Shown here piece by piece: positions 39,382 to 49,635 of a stretch of DNA of 64,000 nt. Origin of the DNA: Pseudanabaena sp. Salubria-1 (lineage in GTDB: Bacteria; Cyanobacteriota; Cyanobacteriia; Pseudanabaenales; Pseudanabaenaceae); the NCBI GenBank assembly GCA_023336205.1, contig JALQCR010000008.1, forward strand, positions 1-64,000, given 5' to 3'. The notes beneath the pieces were generated by a model. The model was not told the origin of the DNA. It did not search any database and was given only the letters and a program-made list of their open reading frames with translations. The position numbers and the translations under genes are program-made. Numbering within the stretch: position 1 is the first letter of the stretch; every line of letters starts with the position of its first letter.

Positions 39382-40855
39382 GGGTGCAATTAAAAGTGAA
39401 AGTTCAGCTCAATAAGAAATGGAAGAAAGATTAAGCCAATAAGCATCCCAATCTTGATTAGTACGGCAGATCCTAAGAGCAAGCATAGCCTTAGCATTTT
39501 CAATCGTCCACCAAGAGCCAGCAAGCTTTAAACGATTTTGAATAACATAGCGGTAACCACTCTCAATTTCACCAGAGCCAATGGGTAAATTGGAGTCAAT
39601 CGTGCCCTGATAGTCTAGACGATTAGGACGATTGAAAAGATAGCGATAAGCGGATCTAACCACAGCCAGATTGTCAGGAACAGATTCAGGTTCTTGAAAC
39701 GGCTTAAGAGCTTCAAGGACAGCCGAAGCATGATTGGATTTGAGTTGTTGCTTCTGCACATCCATCCATGCTTTCGGAGCATCTGGGGAACAAACGCGAC
39801 TTGCATCGGCTAGATATTCACATACATGATAGAAATCTAGTAAGTAGCGACTAAGTACACCAAAACGCTGCTCGATTTGGCTAGCAATCCAAGGCGCACC
39901 GTCGCCAACCCCATGCACAAAGGTTTCTTCTCCCAATCCAGCACGGATAGCACAATCAAGTAATGCTGCTCCTGCATCATCAGTCGAGCCTATCGTTGCT
40001 CCGAAAATAGGCTGCTCTTGCTCAGGGGTACGCGCCGAGGTTAGACGCGCTTCTTTCCAGCTAATTTTACGCGTCTTACGACGGTCAACTTCTTCGCCAT
40101 CAGTTTCGCTTGCCGTTGTTTCCACAATCGGAATCATTGTCCCATCCATCTCCGCTATTAAAAACTCCACACCCTCGATTGCTGGGAATCCTGTTTCCCA
40201 ACTCTGCGTTTCTAATATACGCTGGGCATGACTTTCTGTGATCTCCTGTCCTGCACTAATTGGGATGCTTATTCCATGATGTTCCATCATTTTTTTTGGG
40301 ATTTTCCCAAACGCTACATCTGACCCAAAGTCGGTAATCACTCTCTGCAATGGGCGTGAATATCCTCGGCAATGTACTTCGGCGGCTTTTTGAAATGGTC
40401 TCACTACCTGTTTGGACTCTCTTCCAAATTCGATGTACCTTTGCTCTAGTACTTCGATGCGTCCATATCGGCTGTACCAATAGAGTTTTTTTTACCACCT
40501 CGGTGTGAAGATGGATTCGCGGCGATATATGCTTCGCTTTGCTTGATTTCTTGCCGCGTTGCCCATGTTTGTAGTGCTGTTTGTCCTAACTGACGGATTT
40601 CTTCTATCACTCGTTCCTCGGCTGCGTCGGCTTTGATTAGATCACCTTCTGCATTTTCTACAACGGATAATAATCCTTCGATTTTCGCTTTCAATTCAGG
40701 ATAATCGTTTAGTCTTTCTTCTATGCTTTTACTGGACGATGCTGTTTTTGTTTTTATATTCACGGCTCAATTTTATGACTTCTTTGGATTAGAACTGTTA
40801 TCCATCATACTTTCTAACCTACTTTATTTCTCCCATTTCACTTTTAATTACACCC
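39382..40855 (-). mobile_element. ISKra4-family insertion sequence, copy 1 (1474 bp)
   Basis: Ends GGGTGCAATTAAAAGTGAAA and GGGTGTAATTAAAAGTGAAA (complement). A 9-base duplication ACGTAGGAC is present at 39373-39381 and 40856-40864. A second copy of the same length in opposite orientation lies at 49636-51109; their proteins differ at one residue (Tyr/His). Confidence 0.95.
39409..40763 (-). CDS. ISKra4-family transposase, probably made by -1 frameshifting
   Basis: Two overlapping frames. The first (40763-40446, GTG start, 105 aa) is a helical N-terminal part. The second, in the -1 frame, carries the catalytic core with FLIAEMDGTMIP, HGVGDGAPWIAS and SGEIESGYRYV. An A8 run at 40486-40493 (on the coding strand GGTAAAAAAAACTC) lies in the overlap; slipping back one base there gives a continuous protein through KKKLYWYSRYGRIEVLEQRY. 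Both copies keep this arrangement, which argues for programmed slippage. Confidence 0.85.
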
Positions 40856-42583
40856 ACGTAGGACAATATCTTGAAAATCATTTCGAGTACCGCTTGTAAT
40901 ACCACGATTAATTACTCTAATTGGGTGATTAGTGCCGTCAACCTTTGACCAGTTGTCGATTTCGCCTGAATAAATATTGCGAAGTTGCTCCATAGTTAAA
41001 TTCCCTTTAAATGGATTATTAATGCCAACTACTATCCCAATGGCATCTCTACCAATTTGGAATGATTGTATCCCTGCTTCTTCTTCTTTGGCATTTAATT
41101 TTCGTGAAGTTGCCGCGATCTCCATAGTTCCATTTATGAGATTTTCTAATCCCTTACTAGAACCACTAGGCTTTACATCGTTGATACCGTAGGTAATCAG
41201 TAGTTTAGGATAGTCTTGGGTATAGACTTTAATCATTTCTCTGATGAGTCCTACCATCGTTGTACTACCATCCATCGCCAAAGCATCAGGATTTCCCAAA
41301 GATATATCGAGTTTTTCGAGATTTAAACTGGTTATTTCGTTACTGGGGTTCGTAGCCGTTGATGACGGAGTCGGAATAATCGTTGGGGATGTTACCTGTA
41401 GCAATTTATCAACGACAATTAATATTGCGATCCCTAAGATAAATACAATTCCTCCAGTGATCACCATAAATTTCCATCTGACTAGCACTTTCGGATTGTT
41501 TACCACTTCTTCTAGACTCTTATGTCCTAGTTTTGTCATAACTCGATCTTGAATAGGATTAATATCTTCATCCCTCAAACCCCAATGGTCTTGTAAATCC
41601 TTAAGATCTCTGAGGGTCTGTTCGGTTAAAGGAAACTGTAGTTTGCAAGTTTCTTCTAATGCTTGTTCGTAAAGCGTTAAGTTTTCTCTTCGAGTGCGAT
41701 ATGGCTCTAGCACCTGATTTTCGATAGCAATTGCAACCTCATCGGATAATCCCAATTCGTTACGCTTCAGGTTTAAAAATTTTTGTCCAAGCAAAGATAT
41801 CTCACCATTATCCGCAGATTTCTCTTCTACAAGGCGTTGATACTTAAGTTCTGCATTAACCTTTGCCTGAGATATTACAATCTTAATCCCATGTCTATAA
41901 CCATAAATTTCAGGTTTCATTGCTGGCTTAGTAGCCTGAACGTGCTGCTTTGCATATTCATGCAACTCATCCGCAGAGATCATCCCATCACCATCCGACT
42001 CCGCCGCCCCCGACTCAATCCCCTGCACAATGTAATTTGTATAGAGCGACAGTTCCCCCTCCTTATCCTCATAGGATTTTTGCGTCGAAGTCGAAGAAGT
42101 CAACACCACACTCCCCTCCACCTCAAGCTGTGGCTTCAGATTGATATCCGCTCTCTTCGCCAGCCAACCCTCCGCAAACGCCCCACTATAGCAACAGTCC
42201 AAAATCAAAACATGCTGACGTTGATAGCCGCGATCACGCATGATGCCCTGTATAAAACTCGCTGATACCGCCGTAGACCGAAACGTATTCTTGCTAGTGC
42301 GGCGCGTTGCCAAATACAGGCGATCGCTATCATCCGTAATCCCATGTCCCGAAAAATAGAGCAAACCCAAATCACCCTTTTGACAACTTTGAAACAACAA
42401 ATCGATCGCCGTTTGCATCGCCTCTAGATCGGGATCGATCAGCGTCTTAACATCATCAAAAGCCCCAAGCTCAGTACTTTGCAACACGCGCAACATCGCC
42501 GCCACATCCTTTGGTGCAGCCGCAAGGGGTGGCAAACCCGCCTCATACTGACTTACCCCAATCAGTAGAGCCTTCTTAGCCAT
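40844..42583 (-). pseudogene. Caspase-transmembrane-PstS-like fusion protein, truncated by IS
   Basis: N-terminal caspase/metacaspase p20-type domain: His80 in LLYFSGHG and Cys131 in LDCCYSGAF form the catalytic pair. An EF-hand-like loop ESDGDGMISADE lies near residues 195-206. A helical region about 260-350 follows, then one transmembrane helix (about 371-394), then a phosphate-binding-protein-like domain starting near 425 (AMDGSTTMVGLIREM, SGTRNDFQD). The IS at 39382-40855 ends the frame four codons into IS sequence. The ATG at 42583 overlaps the upstream gene's stop by eight bases, so the pair was translationally coupled. Family logic suggests a stress-sensing or suicide protease with an external sensor; that role is inference. 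Confidence 0.88.
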
Positions 42584-42974
42584 TGGCAACATCTCCACGC
42601 AAAGCCGCTTGTAAATCTATAGCTGCTTGTTTTGCCTGAGCGATCGCCTTTTCACCAGTGCCTTTAATCGTTACTTCGCGATCGCCAATTTTCACATGGA
42701 CTTCAATCGGCTTTTCCGCAAATTTCTCACCGACAAAACCAAAAAAGCTGATCACTTTGTCAAACTTAACCTCAGCCGTCAAAGCTCCAACCAGTTTATC
42801 AATACCGCCTTTACTACCAACCTCAGAGCCAAGATCAACAGTGCGTTCTAGGCTCTCCGCATCACCCTGCTCTCGGAGTTGCTTCAATAATTTCTTGGTA
42901 AACTCTTGGCGTTCGTAGTCATCCAAACTGGGATCGGCTAGCGCAAAAGTAACTTCAACTAACGATTCGCTCAC
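42576..42974 (-). CDS. EACC1-like effector-associated protein
   Basis: 132 aa. VEVTFALADPSLDDYERQEF, KKLLKQLREQG and the C-terminal IEVHVKIGDREVTIKGTGEK with AIAQAKQAAIDLQ match the pattern of effector-associated constant component 1 proteins, which lie next to caspases, trypsin-like proteases and other effectors in bacterial conflict systems. Its stop overlaps the start of the caspase gene, so it is the conserved partner of that effector. The family call is by pattern, not by search. Confidence 0.7.
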   Translation of the reverse strand: MSESLVEVTFALADPSLDDYERQEFTKKLLKQLREQGDAESLERTVDLGSEVGSKGGIDKLVGALTAEVKFDKVISFFGFVGEKFAEKPIEVHVKIGDREVTIKGTGEKAIAQAKQAAIDLQAALRGDVANG

Positions 42975-43095
42975 CGCAAAAGCTCCAAGAATAAATACTA
43001 AAAATAATTATAAACTGAAATTTAGTTCTAAAGAGTGATGCTTCTAAAATTAGCTAATAATTCAGTAATTTCGCAAAATAAACTTGTAAATGCGT

Positions 43096-43160
43096 AGATC
43101 CCCGACTTTTTCTAAGCAGCCAAAGACTATTTGTAAATTCACAAAAAAAGTCGGGGATCT
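43096..43160. repeat. Inverted repeat with AGATCCCCGACTTTTT ends
   Basis: AGATCCCCGACTTTTT and its complement enclose about 32 bases. Repeats with this end are common in cyanobacterial intergenic DNA and look like short non-autonomous elements. The rest of the gap 42975-43424 shows no supported gene. Confidence 0.75.
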
Positions 43161-43424
43161 TAACCTGTACTTTTTAAGTTTTTTTATGCCTAGATACTTA
43201 ATAACTTGGTTGTAAGTATCCTTAATCTGCATAGCATAACGCCTTGTTTTTGTCATGGCTTCTCTACAATTCAACTTAGCTTTTAAACTATCGCGATCGC
43301 TGCTAACCCTTATAGAGAGCGAATCAATACCTCTAAGTTTCCAACTTCAACTAAAAAAGCTTAAAATAAGTTCAGGATGGTTGCTAGCTATACTAATTGA
43401 TTGCAAGGATTATGGATAAAAGTT

Positions 43425-46400
43425 GTGGCTAGCCAAACGAAGCAAGTAGGTAGAAGTTTTGATACTTCTCTAGATATCTCTAAGTATGAAGCGAAGACAC
43501 AGGAAATCGCCAAGAAGATTTTAAGTGGCAATGAGAAAGGTTCCTTTTGGTCAAAATTATCGCAAATTAAGGATGAATTGCGCCTCGATGACAAGCTCAT
43601 GGCTTGGACAATGGAAAATGAAGGCTTACGGGTGCAATTATTCCGATTGATCGATTGCTTGCCCGCATTGCAAAGTAAAGCTGAAATTGCGCGGCATATG
43701 CAGGAATATCTCGCCAGTGATGCCGTAGAAGTTCCCGCTTTGCGTGCTTTGTTGAATTTCAGTACTGATAATCCTAATTCGATTACAGCTACGGCTGCCG
43801 CAACAACCCTCTCCACTGCGGTGGGGACTCTCGCCAAGCGCTATATCTGCGGTGAGAACTTATCAGAGGCGACAAAATCCATTGAGAAACTGCGGCGCGA
43901 TCGCTTTGCTTTTACGATGGATTTGCTCGGTGAGGCAGTGATTAGCGAACTAGAAGCAGGTGAATATCTCAATCGCTATATTGCGATGATGGAGGATTTG
44001 TCTAATAAAGCAAAGAATTGGGGCTTGATTGATCAGATTGATAAAGCTGACAGTGAGCAATTAAAACGGGTTCAGGTTTCCGTAAAATTGAGCGCATTCT
44101 ATTCCCAATTCGATCCTCTCGATCCTGTCAAAACCACAGAGAAAGTCAGCGAACCAGCAAGAATTTTATTGCGTAAGGCACAAGCTTTAGGCTGTGGCAT
44201 CCATTTTGATATGGAGCAGTATGAGTTCAAATCGCTCACCTTGCAGATTCTCAAGCAAGTCTTAATGGAGCCAGAATTCCGCGATCGCACGGATGTGGGA
44301 ATTACGCTACAAGGCTATTTACGCGATAGCGAACAGGATTTATTAGAACTAGTCGAATGGGCAAAACAACGCGGTAAGCCTGTGACGGTGCGTCTCGTCA
44401 AAGGAGCCTATTGGGATCGGGAAACCATTCGTTCCTATCAGCAGGGTTGGGCTATTCCTGTATTCTCTGATAAAGTTTCCACTGATGCCAACTATGAGCG
44501 CTTGATTCAGATTCTATTGGAAAATCATCAATATCTCTATGCAGCAATTGGTAGCCACAATGCCAGATCTTTAGCCAAGGCGATCGCCATTGTCCAAACC
44601 TTAAATATCCCCAGTCGTGCCTTTGAAGCCCAATGGCTCTATGGCATGGGTGACAAATTTGCCAAAGCGATCGCGGATATGGGTTATCGGGTGCGAGTGT
44701 ATTGTCCCTTCGGTGATTTGATTCCTGGAATGTCTTATCTAATTCGCCGCTTGTTGGAGAATACCGCCAATAGTTCCTTTTTGAGAATCAGTGGGGAAGG
44801 TGTTGATGTCAATAAATTAATTGCTGCGCCTGTGATGACGGAACGGGATGCGAATTATAATGGCGCACCTGCATTGAATATTTTTGATGGTTTTGTGAAT
44901 TCTAGCGATCGCGATTATGCAATTGAACAAGAACGAGAGGCTGCCCAAAATGCATTACAGCAGGTTCGCCGCCAACTGGGTAAAACCTATTTACCGATCA
45001 TTAACGGTCAAGCTGTAGAAACAGAAACCTATGTCGAATCTGTCAATCCTGCCAACTCCTCGCAAGTAGTCGGCAAAATTGGGCTAGCCAGCATCGACCA
45101 AGCCGAAGCAGCAGTTAAATCTGCAAAATCCGCCTTTGCGTCATGGAAGAAACTCAGCGCTAAAGAACGGGGTGATATTCTCCGCAAAGCCGCTGACTTT
45201 ATGGAAGAGAAGCGCGAAGAATTAATTGCATGGATTTGTTGGGAAGTGGCTAAACCGATCCGCGAAGGTGATGGCGAAGTTTCAGAAGCGATCGATTTCT
45301 GCCGCTACTATGCCAAAGAAATGGAACGCCTCGAATCGGGCGTACAACGCAATCTCCCTGGGGAAGACAATACTTACATCTATCAGCCTCGTGGTGTTGT
45401 AGTTGTCATTTCGCCTTGGAACTTTCCTTTTGCGATCGCATTGGGTATGAGCGTCGCTGCGATCGCCGCAGGTAACACCGTCATCCTCAAACCCGCAGAG
45501 CAGTCCTCAGTAATCGGTGCAAAAATCGCCGAAGTTCTCCAAGCCGCAGGCTTACCCACAGGCGTATTTACCTATCTTCCCGCCAAAGGTTCCACCGTTG
45601 GTTCCCATTTAGTCAAACATCCCGATGTGCATCTGATCGCCTTCACAGGTTCCCAACAAGTCGGCTGTCAAATCGTCACCGAAGCCTCGATTTTGCGCCC
45701 TAAGCAAAAACACATGAAGCGCGTCATCGCCGAAATGGGTGGCAAAAATGGCATCATCATCGATGAAAGCGCCGACCTCGATCAAGCCGTAGTGGGCGTA
45801 ATGAATTCCGCCTTCGGTTTTGCTGGTCAGAAATGTTCCGCTTGTTCCAGAGCGATTGTCCTCGCACCCGTTTACGACAACTTCCTAGAGCGTCTGGTAG
45901 AAGCCACGCGATCGCTAAAGGTTGGTGAAGCCCATCTCCCTGACACCAAATTCAGCGCTGTGATCGATGGAGCCGCCCAGAAGAACATTCTCAACTACAT
46001 CGCCAAGGGCAAAGAAACCGCCAAACTTGCTTTTGAAGGAGAAGTTCCCCATCACGGTTTCTATGTACCACCAACGATCTTTAGCGATGTCGATCCTGAC
46101 AGTGCGATCGCCCAAGAGGAAATCTTTGGTCCCGTATTGGCGGTAATCAAGGCGAATAGTTTTGATGAGGCTTTAGCGATCGCTAATGGGACAAACTTCG
46201 CACTCACGGGTGGCTTATATTCGCGCACTCCTTCCCATATCGAACGCGCCTATCGCGAGTTTGAAGTGGGCAATCTCTACATCAATCGCGGTATCACAGG
46301 CGCATTGGTAGATCGCCATCCCTTCGGTGGTTTCAAGCTAAGCGGTATCGGTTCCAAAGCTGGCGGACGCGATTATCTATTGCAGTTCCTAGAGCCAAGG

Positions 46401-46457
46401 TCTATTACCGAAAATACTCAGCGTCAAGGCTTTGCGCCTCTTGATGGGATTGAATAA
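43425..46457 (+). CDS. putA: Bifunctional proline dehydrogenase / P5C dehydrogenase
   Basis: Oxidises proline to glutamate in two steps. About 1010 aa. The FAD-dependent proline dehydrogenase half (about 60-470) has VSVKLSAFYSQFDP, VRLVKGAYWDRE and GDLIPGMSYLIRRLLENT. The NAD-dependent aldehyde dehydrogenase half (about 530-1000) has ISPWNFPFAIALG, FTGSQQVG and the nucleophile Cys in FAGQKCSACSR. The GTG at 43425 is a reasonable start; 43401 (TTG) is also in frame. No DNA-binding N-terminal domain, so it is not a PutA repressor. It lies between two broken conflict genes. Confidence 0.95.
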   Translation: MASQTKQVGRSFDTSLDISKYEAKTQEIAKKILSGNEKGSFWSKLSQIKDELRLDDKLMAWTMENEGLRVQLFRLIDCLPALQSKAEIARHMQEYLASDAVEVPALRALLNFSTDNPNSITATAAATTLSTAVGTLAKRYICGENLSEATKSIEKLRRDRFAFTMDLLGEAVISELEAGEYLNRYIAMMEDLSNKAKNWGLIDQIDKADSEQLKRVQVSVKLSAFYSQFDPLDPVKTTEKVSEPARILLRKAQALGCGIHFDMEQYEFKSLTLQILKQVLMEPEFRDRTDVGITLQGYLRDSEQDLLELVEWAKQRGKPVTVRLVKGAYWDRETIRSYQQGWAIPVFSDKVSTDANYERLIQILLENHQYLYAAIGSHNARSLAKAIAIVQTLNIPSRAFEAQWLYGMGDKFAKAIADMGYRVRVYCPFGDLIPGMSYLIRRLLENTANSSFLRISGEGVDVNKLIAAPVMTERDANYNGAPALNIFDGFVNSSDRDYAIEQEREAAQNALQQVRRQLGKTYLPIINGQAVETETYVESVNPANSSQVVGKIGLASIDQAEAAVKSAKSAFASWKKLSAKERGDILRKAADFMEEKREELIAWICWEVAKPIREGDGEVSEAIDFCRYYAKEMERLESGVQRNLPGEDNTYIYQPRGVVVVISPWNFPFAIALGMSVAAIAAGNTVILKPAEQSSVIGAKIAEVLQAAGLPTGVFTYLPAKGSTVGSHLVKHPDVHLIAFTGSQQVGCQIVTEASILRPKQKHMKRVIAEMGGKNGIIIDESADLDQAVVGVMNSAFGFAGQKCSACSRAIVLAPVYDNFLERLVEATRSLKVGEAHLPDTKFSAVIDGAAQKNILNYIAKGKETAKLAFEGEVPHHGFYVPPTIFSDVDPDSAIAQEEIFGPVLAVIKANSFDEALAIANGTNFALTGGLYSRTPSHIERAYREFEVGNLYINRGITGALVDRHPFGGFKLSGIGSKAGGRDYLLQFLEPRSITENTQRQGFAPLDGIE

Positions 46458-46467
46458 CTAAGTTAAT

Positions 46468-46509
46468 GGGAGTTGATGTTAAAATCGCTAACATCAACTC
46501 CCTGTTTTT
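46468..46509 (+). terminator. putA terminator
   Basis: GGGAGTTGATGTTA, 7-base loop, complementary arm, then a T-rich tail. Unlike the hairpins of the first 36 kb, it has an ordinary loop. Confidence 0.92.
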
Positions 46510-46900
46510 ATCATTTTTAAATGAGGTCTTCGTGAACAGCTTCGATTTATTAGAAATCGCAAATAACATTTGTACAACTGCAAATTCTACATTTGCTAAA
46601 AGGCATATAAAATTTACTTCTAAATGGATTTTGATTAATGAAGATGACAGTGGAAAAAGCATGGAATTTTCACCTGTAGAGGCAATCAATCTTACTCTTG
46701 ATTTATATAATACATTCTTTAGAAGATGAGCCTGTTTATGCAAAATTCAAGGAATATATTGGGAATATTGAAAGCATACAAAATATGATTTCATGTTATG
46801 GCGATTACTCTGGAGTCCAACTAGAAAACATAATATATAGACTAATGAAAGCTGCATTCTTAAAGTCAGAAAAATATTTTGATTCAACACAACTGATAAA

Positions 46901-48062
46901 GGGAGCATGTCACTTTTTTGGGATAGTCTAGAAAGCCAATAAACCATTGAGATAAGCACAACGATGGGCAAGCACCTGAGGGACATTTTCTTTGTTCCAC
47001 TGAGCACCAGAGATTTTAGTGCGACGGTCAATCTGCTTTACCGCAGACTCAACTGCTCCTGAACCGATAGAACAAATCTGCTCACTCTGATAGTAATCAT
47101 AATTGACAATACGGTGTCTATGTTTTCGGAGATAGGCACAGAAATTAACAGCCTGCCTACGTTTACACTGTTCAATAAGAGTAATAGTATCATCAACATT
47201 ACCTTTCCAAAGTAAAGCTCTCGCATCTTTTAAGCGACGTATTGAACCACCCACTTTTTCTAGATTCTCCATCAGATGATACCAATCGAGAATTTCACGT
47301 CGTTGCTCTTCAGTAGCCATGGGCTTAATCAAATTCCATACTCCATCATGTCCATCCCCTAAACAAGTTATTGGCGTACTCAAGGGTTGCTGGCGTACCC
47401 AATCGACTAACTGCTGATTGTCCTGAAAGCTAGCTCCAGTAGCAAACTCATGCAATCTCACTCCTTTATAGTCTAGCCATCGACATTCTTCTCCCACAGG
47501 TGTTCTGATGCGGATCTTACCGCCATCTGCACTCAGTTCGTTAATCTCTTGCTCTGCTTGGGGTAATTCAAAGGTTTGTCGATGGACTAAACGCTGTTGG
47601 GTCTTGGCTGGGACTCGAATTCCTGTAAATATTGTCACATCTGCTTCGGTGTGTTCATAGGAGCTATTTGCACTGACTCGCAAACAACACATTTCCAGGT
47701 ATGGACTCAGACGAGTATGTGCCTTAATTCCCAGTTGCTCTGCTTGTTGAGTGGTTACAGTTATTTCTCCAAGGATGCTTTTGAGCTTGCGTTCTCGTCC
47801 TTCTGTTGTTCCTGTACTTGTTGAGACAAAAAAATTCCTACTTCGGGCATCACATGCTGTTGCATCTGTTCTCGCACGGCTTGTTCGATCCCTGAAAATG
47901 TCTTTAGCGCTTCTAGTTCGGTATTTGCGTAAAGTATTTTGGCGATCTCCTGCACATGTTCTTGTAATTTCTCGGCTTGTTCTGGTGTCATGCTTTTACT
48001 GGTATCTAAATTATTCTATTCTCCCTCCTTTCTCTCGCTTTTTGCAAAAGTGACATGCTCCC
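46901..48062 (-). mobile_element. ISKra4-type insertion sequence in the HEPN gene (1162 bp)
   Basis: Terminal repeats GGGAGCATGTCACTTTT and its complement; 9-base duplication ACTGATAAA at 46892-46900 and 48063-48071. Distinct from the 1474-bp element. Confidence 0.93.
46928..47991 (-). CDS. ISKra4-family transposase in two frames
   Basis: The N-terminal part (47991-47761) ends in SSKASLEK; the core (from about 47770 to 46928) is in the -1 frame and contains ITVTTQQAEQLGIKAHT, CLGDGHDGVWNLI and SIGSGAVESAVKQIDRR. No clear heptamer slip site is seen (only TCAAAAGC), so either slippage or an inactivating frameshift is possible. Confidence 0.75.
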
Positions 48063-48294
48063 ACTGATAAATGCATTAAAACAACTAATAGTTAATATCA
48101 ATAGTGGGGTTGATGAAATCACTCTTATTGGTCGTCTGCATGGTGTAAGACTTGAATCTGATTTAGTTGAGATTGAATCAGATATTTCTTTGATACGTCT
48201 TGATAGACAGGCTATTAATGAACGACAACCTTCAATTGCTCAATTGGGAACCTCTCCTGCTATTCTGGATTACTCAGATTCTAATGTAGAAATA
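48063..48294 (+). pseudogene. Second piece of the HEPN gene
   Basis: Codes for INALKQLIVNINSGVDEITL to SDSNVEI. Target duplications flank both ends (ACTGATAAA left, ATA right). Confidence 0.85.
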
Positions 48295-49384
48295 ACGCCA
48301 ATTCAAGGATGAAATGCAACGGGTTCTGATGAAGCAAAGAATACTTCGTAAGGAGTACGATAGTCAAGTGATTTTCTGGGTCTGTGATTGATCAAATTCA
48401 CTGCCTTCTGAAAGTCCTCTTCTTTCACGATTTTAAAGTTTGTACTTTTGGGATAGAACTCTCTAATTAATCCATTGGTGTGTTCATTCAATCCACGTTC
48501 CCATGAATGATATGGATTCGCAAAGAAGGTCTCTAGTTTCAATCTTTCAGATAGCTTCTCATGCCCACAGAATTCTCTTCCATTATCAAAGGTCATTGTC
48601 TTTCGAGATGTTGATTCTATAGGCTCAAATAGATTGAATGTCACTCTGTTTATCTCATCCATCGTCTTGTTCTTAGCTAGTCCAGCAAGTAAATACTTCG
48701 ATGCTTTATCAACATGCGTAACTACGATACCTGTGTGGTTGCACCCGATTACCGTATCACTTTCCCAATGTCCAATCTCTGTTTTTAAATCTGCAATCTT
48801 CGGTCGATTCTCTATCCCTACCCTATTGGGAATGCCACCTCGCTTCTGATGGCGACCTTTGCGCCTTCGTTGCTTTTGCTTCTGCCTCAGATATTGTTGA
48901 TATATTCCCATCTCTTGATGGTTTGCATAGATCATCAGATAAATCGTCTCATAGCTGATTTTACCTAGCCCCTCCCTTTCCATTCTCCCTGCTAGTTGCT
49001 CTGGGCTGTGGTGTTGCTCTAACCGTTGTTTGACTTCGGCGATCGTCTCAGCACTGATGCTCTGAAATCTTACCTTTGCTTGTTTCCGTCTTGCTTTCAT
49101 CAGGGCAACCGCAGTATCTGGCAAATAGCCAATCTGTCGCTCGTCTGTATTGCGCGATAACTCTCTTGAAATCGTACTTTTGTTTCGCTTCAAGCGACGA
49201 CCTATCTCTGATACAGATAATTGCTCAATTACTCTTAGTTTATACAGTTCACTTCTTTCTGTGGTGGTAAGATGGACAAAGCTCATGAGGGTATCCTAAT
49301 TATTGTGATTAATATCAGAATATCCTTATGAGTCCCTTTACGCAAAGATCTCTAGGTGTTGCATTTCATCCTTGAATTGGCGTG
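48295..49384 (-). mobile_element. IS30-family insertion sequence in the HEPN gene (about 1090 bp)
   Basis: Terminal repeats of about 26 bases starting ACGCCAATTCAAGGATG, complement at the right end. Target duplication ATA (48292-48294, 49385-49387), short as usual for IS30; restoring it gives an open frame. The right end carries one extra G, so the boundary may be off by one. Confidence 0.9.
48303..49286 (-). CDS. IS30-family transposase
   Basis: 327 aa, intact. N-terminal helix-turn-helix ERSELYKLRVIEQLSVSEIG and RRLKRNKSTISREL; DDE residues in GHWESDTVIG (Asp), MTFDNGREFCGH (Asp) and GLNEHTNGLIREFYPK (Glu). Full length for IS30. Confidence 0.95.
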   Translation of the reverse strand: MSFVHLTTTERSELYKLRVIEQLSVSEIGRRLKRNKSTISRELSRNTDERQIGYLPDTAVALMKARRKQAKVRFQSISAETIAEVKQRLEQHHSPEQLAGRMEREGLGKISYETIYLMIYANHQEMGIYQQYLRQKQKQRRRKGRHQKRGGIPNRVGIENRPKIADLKTEIGHWESDTVIGCNHTGIVVTHVDKASKYLLAGLAKNKTMDEINRVTFNLFEPIESTSRKTMTFDNGREFCGHEKLSERLKLETFFANPYHSWERGLNEHTNGLIREFYPKSTNFKIVKEEDFQKAVNLINHRPRKSLDYRTPYEVFFASSEPVAFHP

Positions 49385-49527
49385 ATAATTAAAATACAGT
49401 ATCCAATTAGTCTTGGATATAATAATAATATGAATTGGCGAAATGAATTGAGTTGTAAATTAGAAAATACTATTAAGTCTATCAAATTATATCGGCATGG
49501 TAGATTTCATGTTGACCCTATAAAATT
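49385..49527 (+). pseudogene. Third piece of the HEPN gene
   Basis: Codes for IKIQYPISLGYNNNMNWRNE to FHVDPIK. It ends in the 8-base duplication ATAAAATT that reappears at 51829. Confidence 0.85.
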
Positions 49528-49635
49528 GGTAGTCCTAAAAAGGAAAGGACGCACACGGAGGTAAAGAATCGTTGTAATGATGAATAAAATTCCAAATGGC
49601 TCCAATGTGATTTTCCAATTTCTTAGAAAAAGATA

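Noticed and set aside
41783..42265. 160-codon plus-strand frame opposite the caspase domain
   Set aside because: It lies fully within the conserved caspase coding region in the opposite strand, with a composition typical of antisense shadows.
43062..43274. 70-codon minus-strand frame downstream of putA's upstream gap
   Set aside because: Half of it is made by the inverted repeat at 43096-43160; no recognisable domain and no clear ribosome-binding site.
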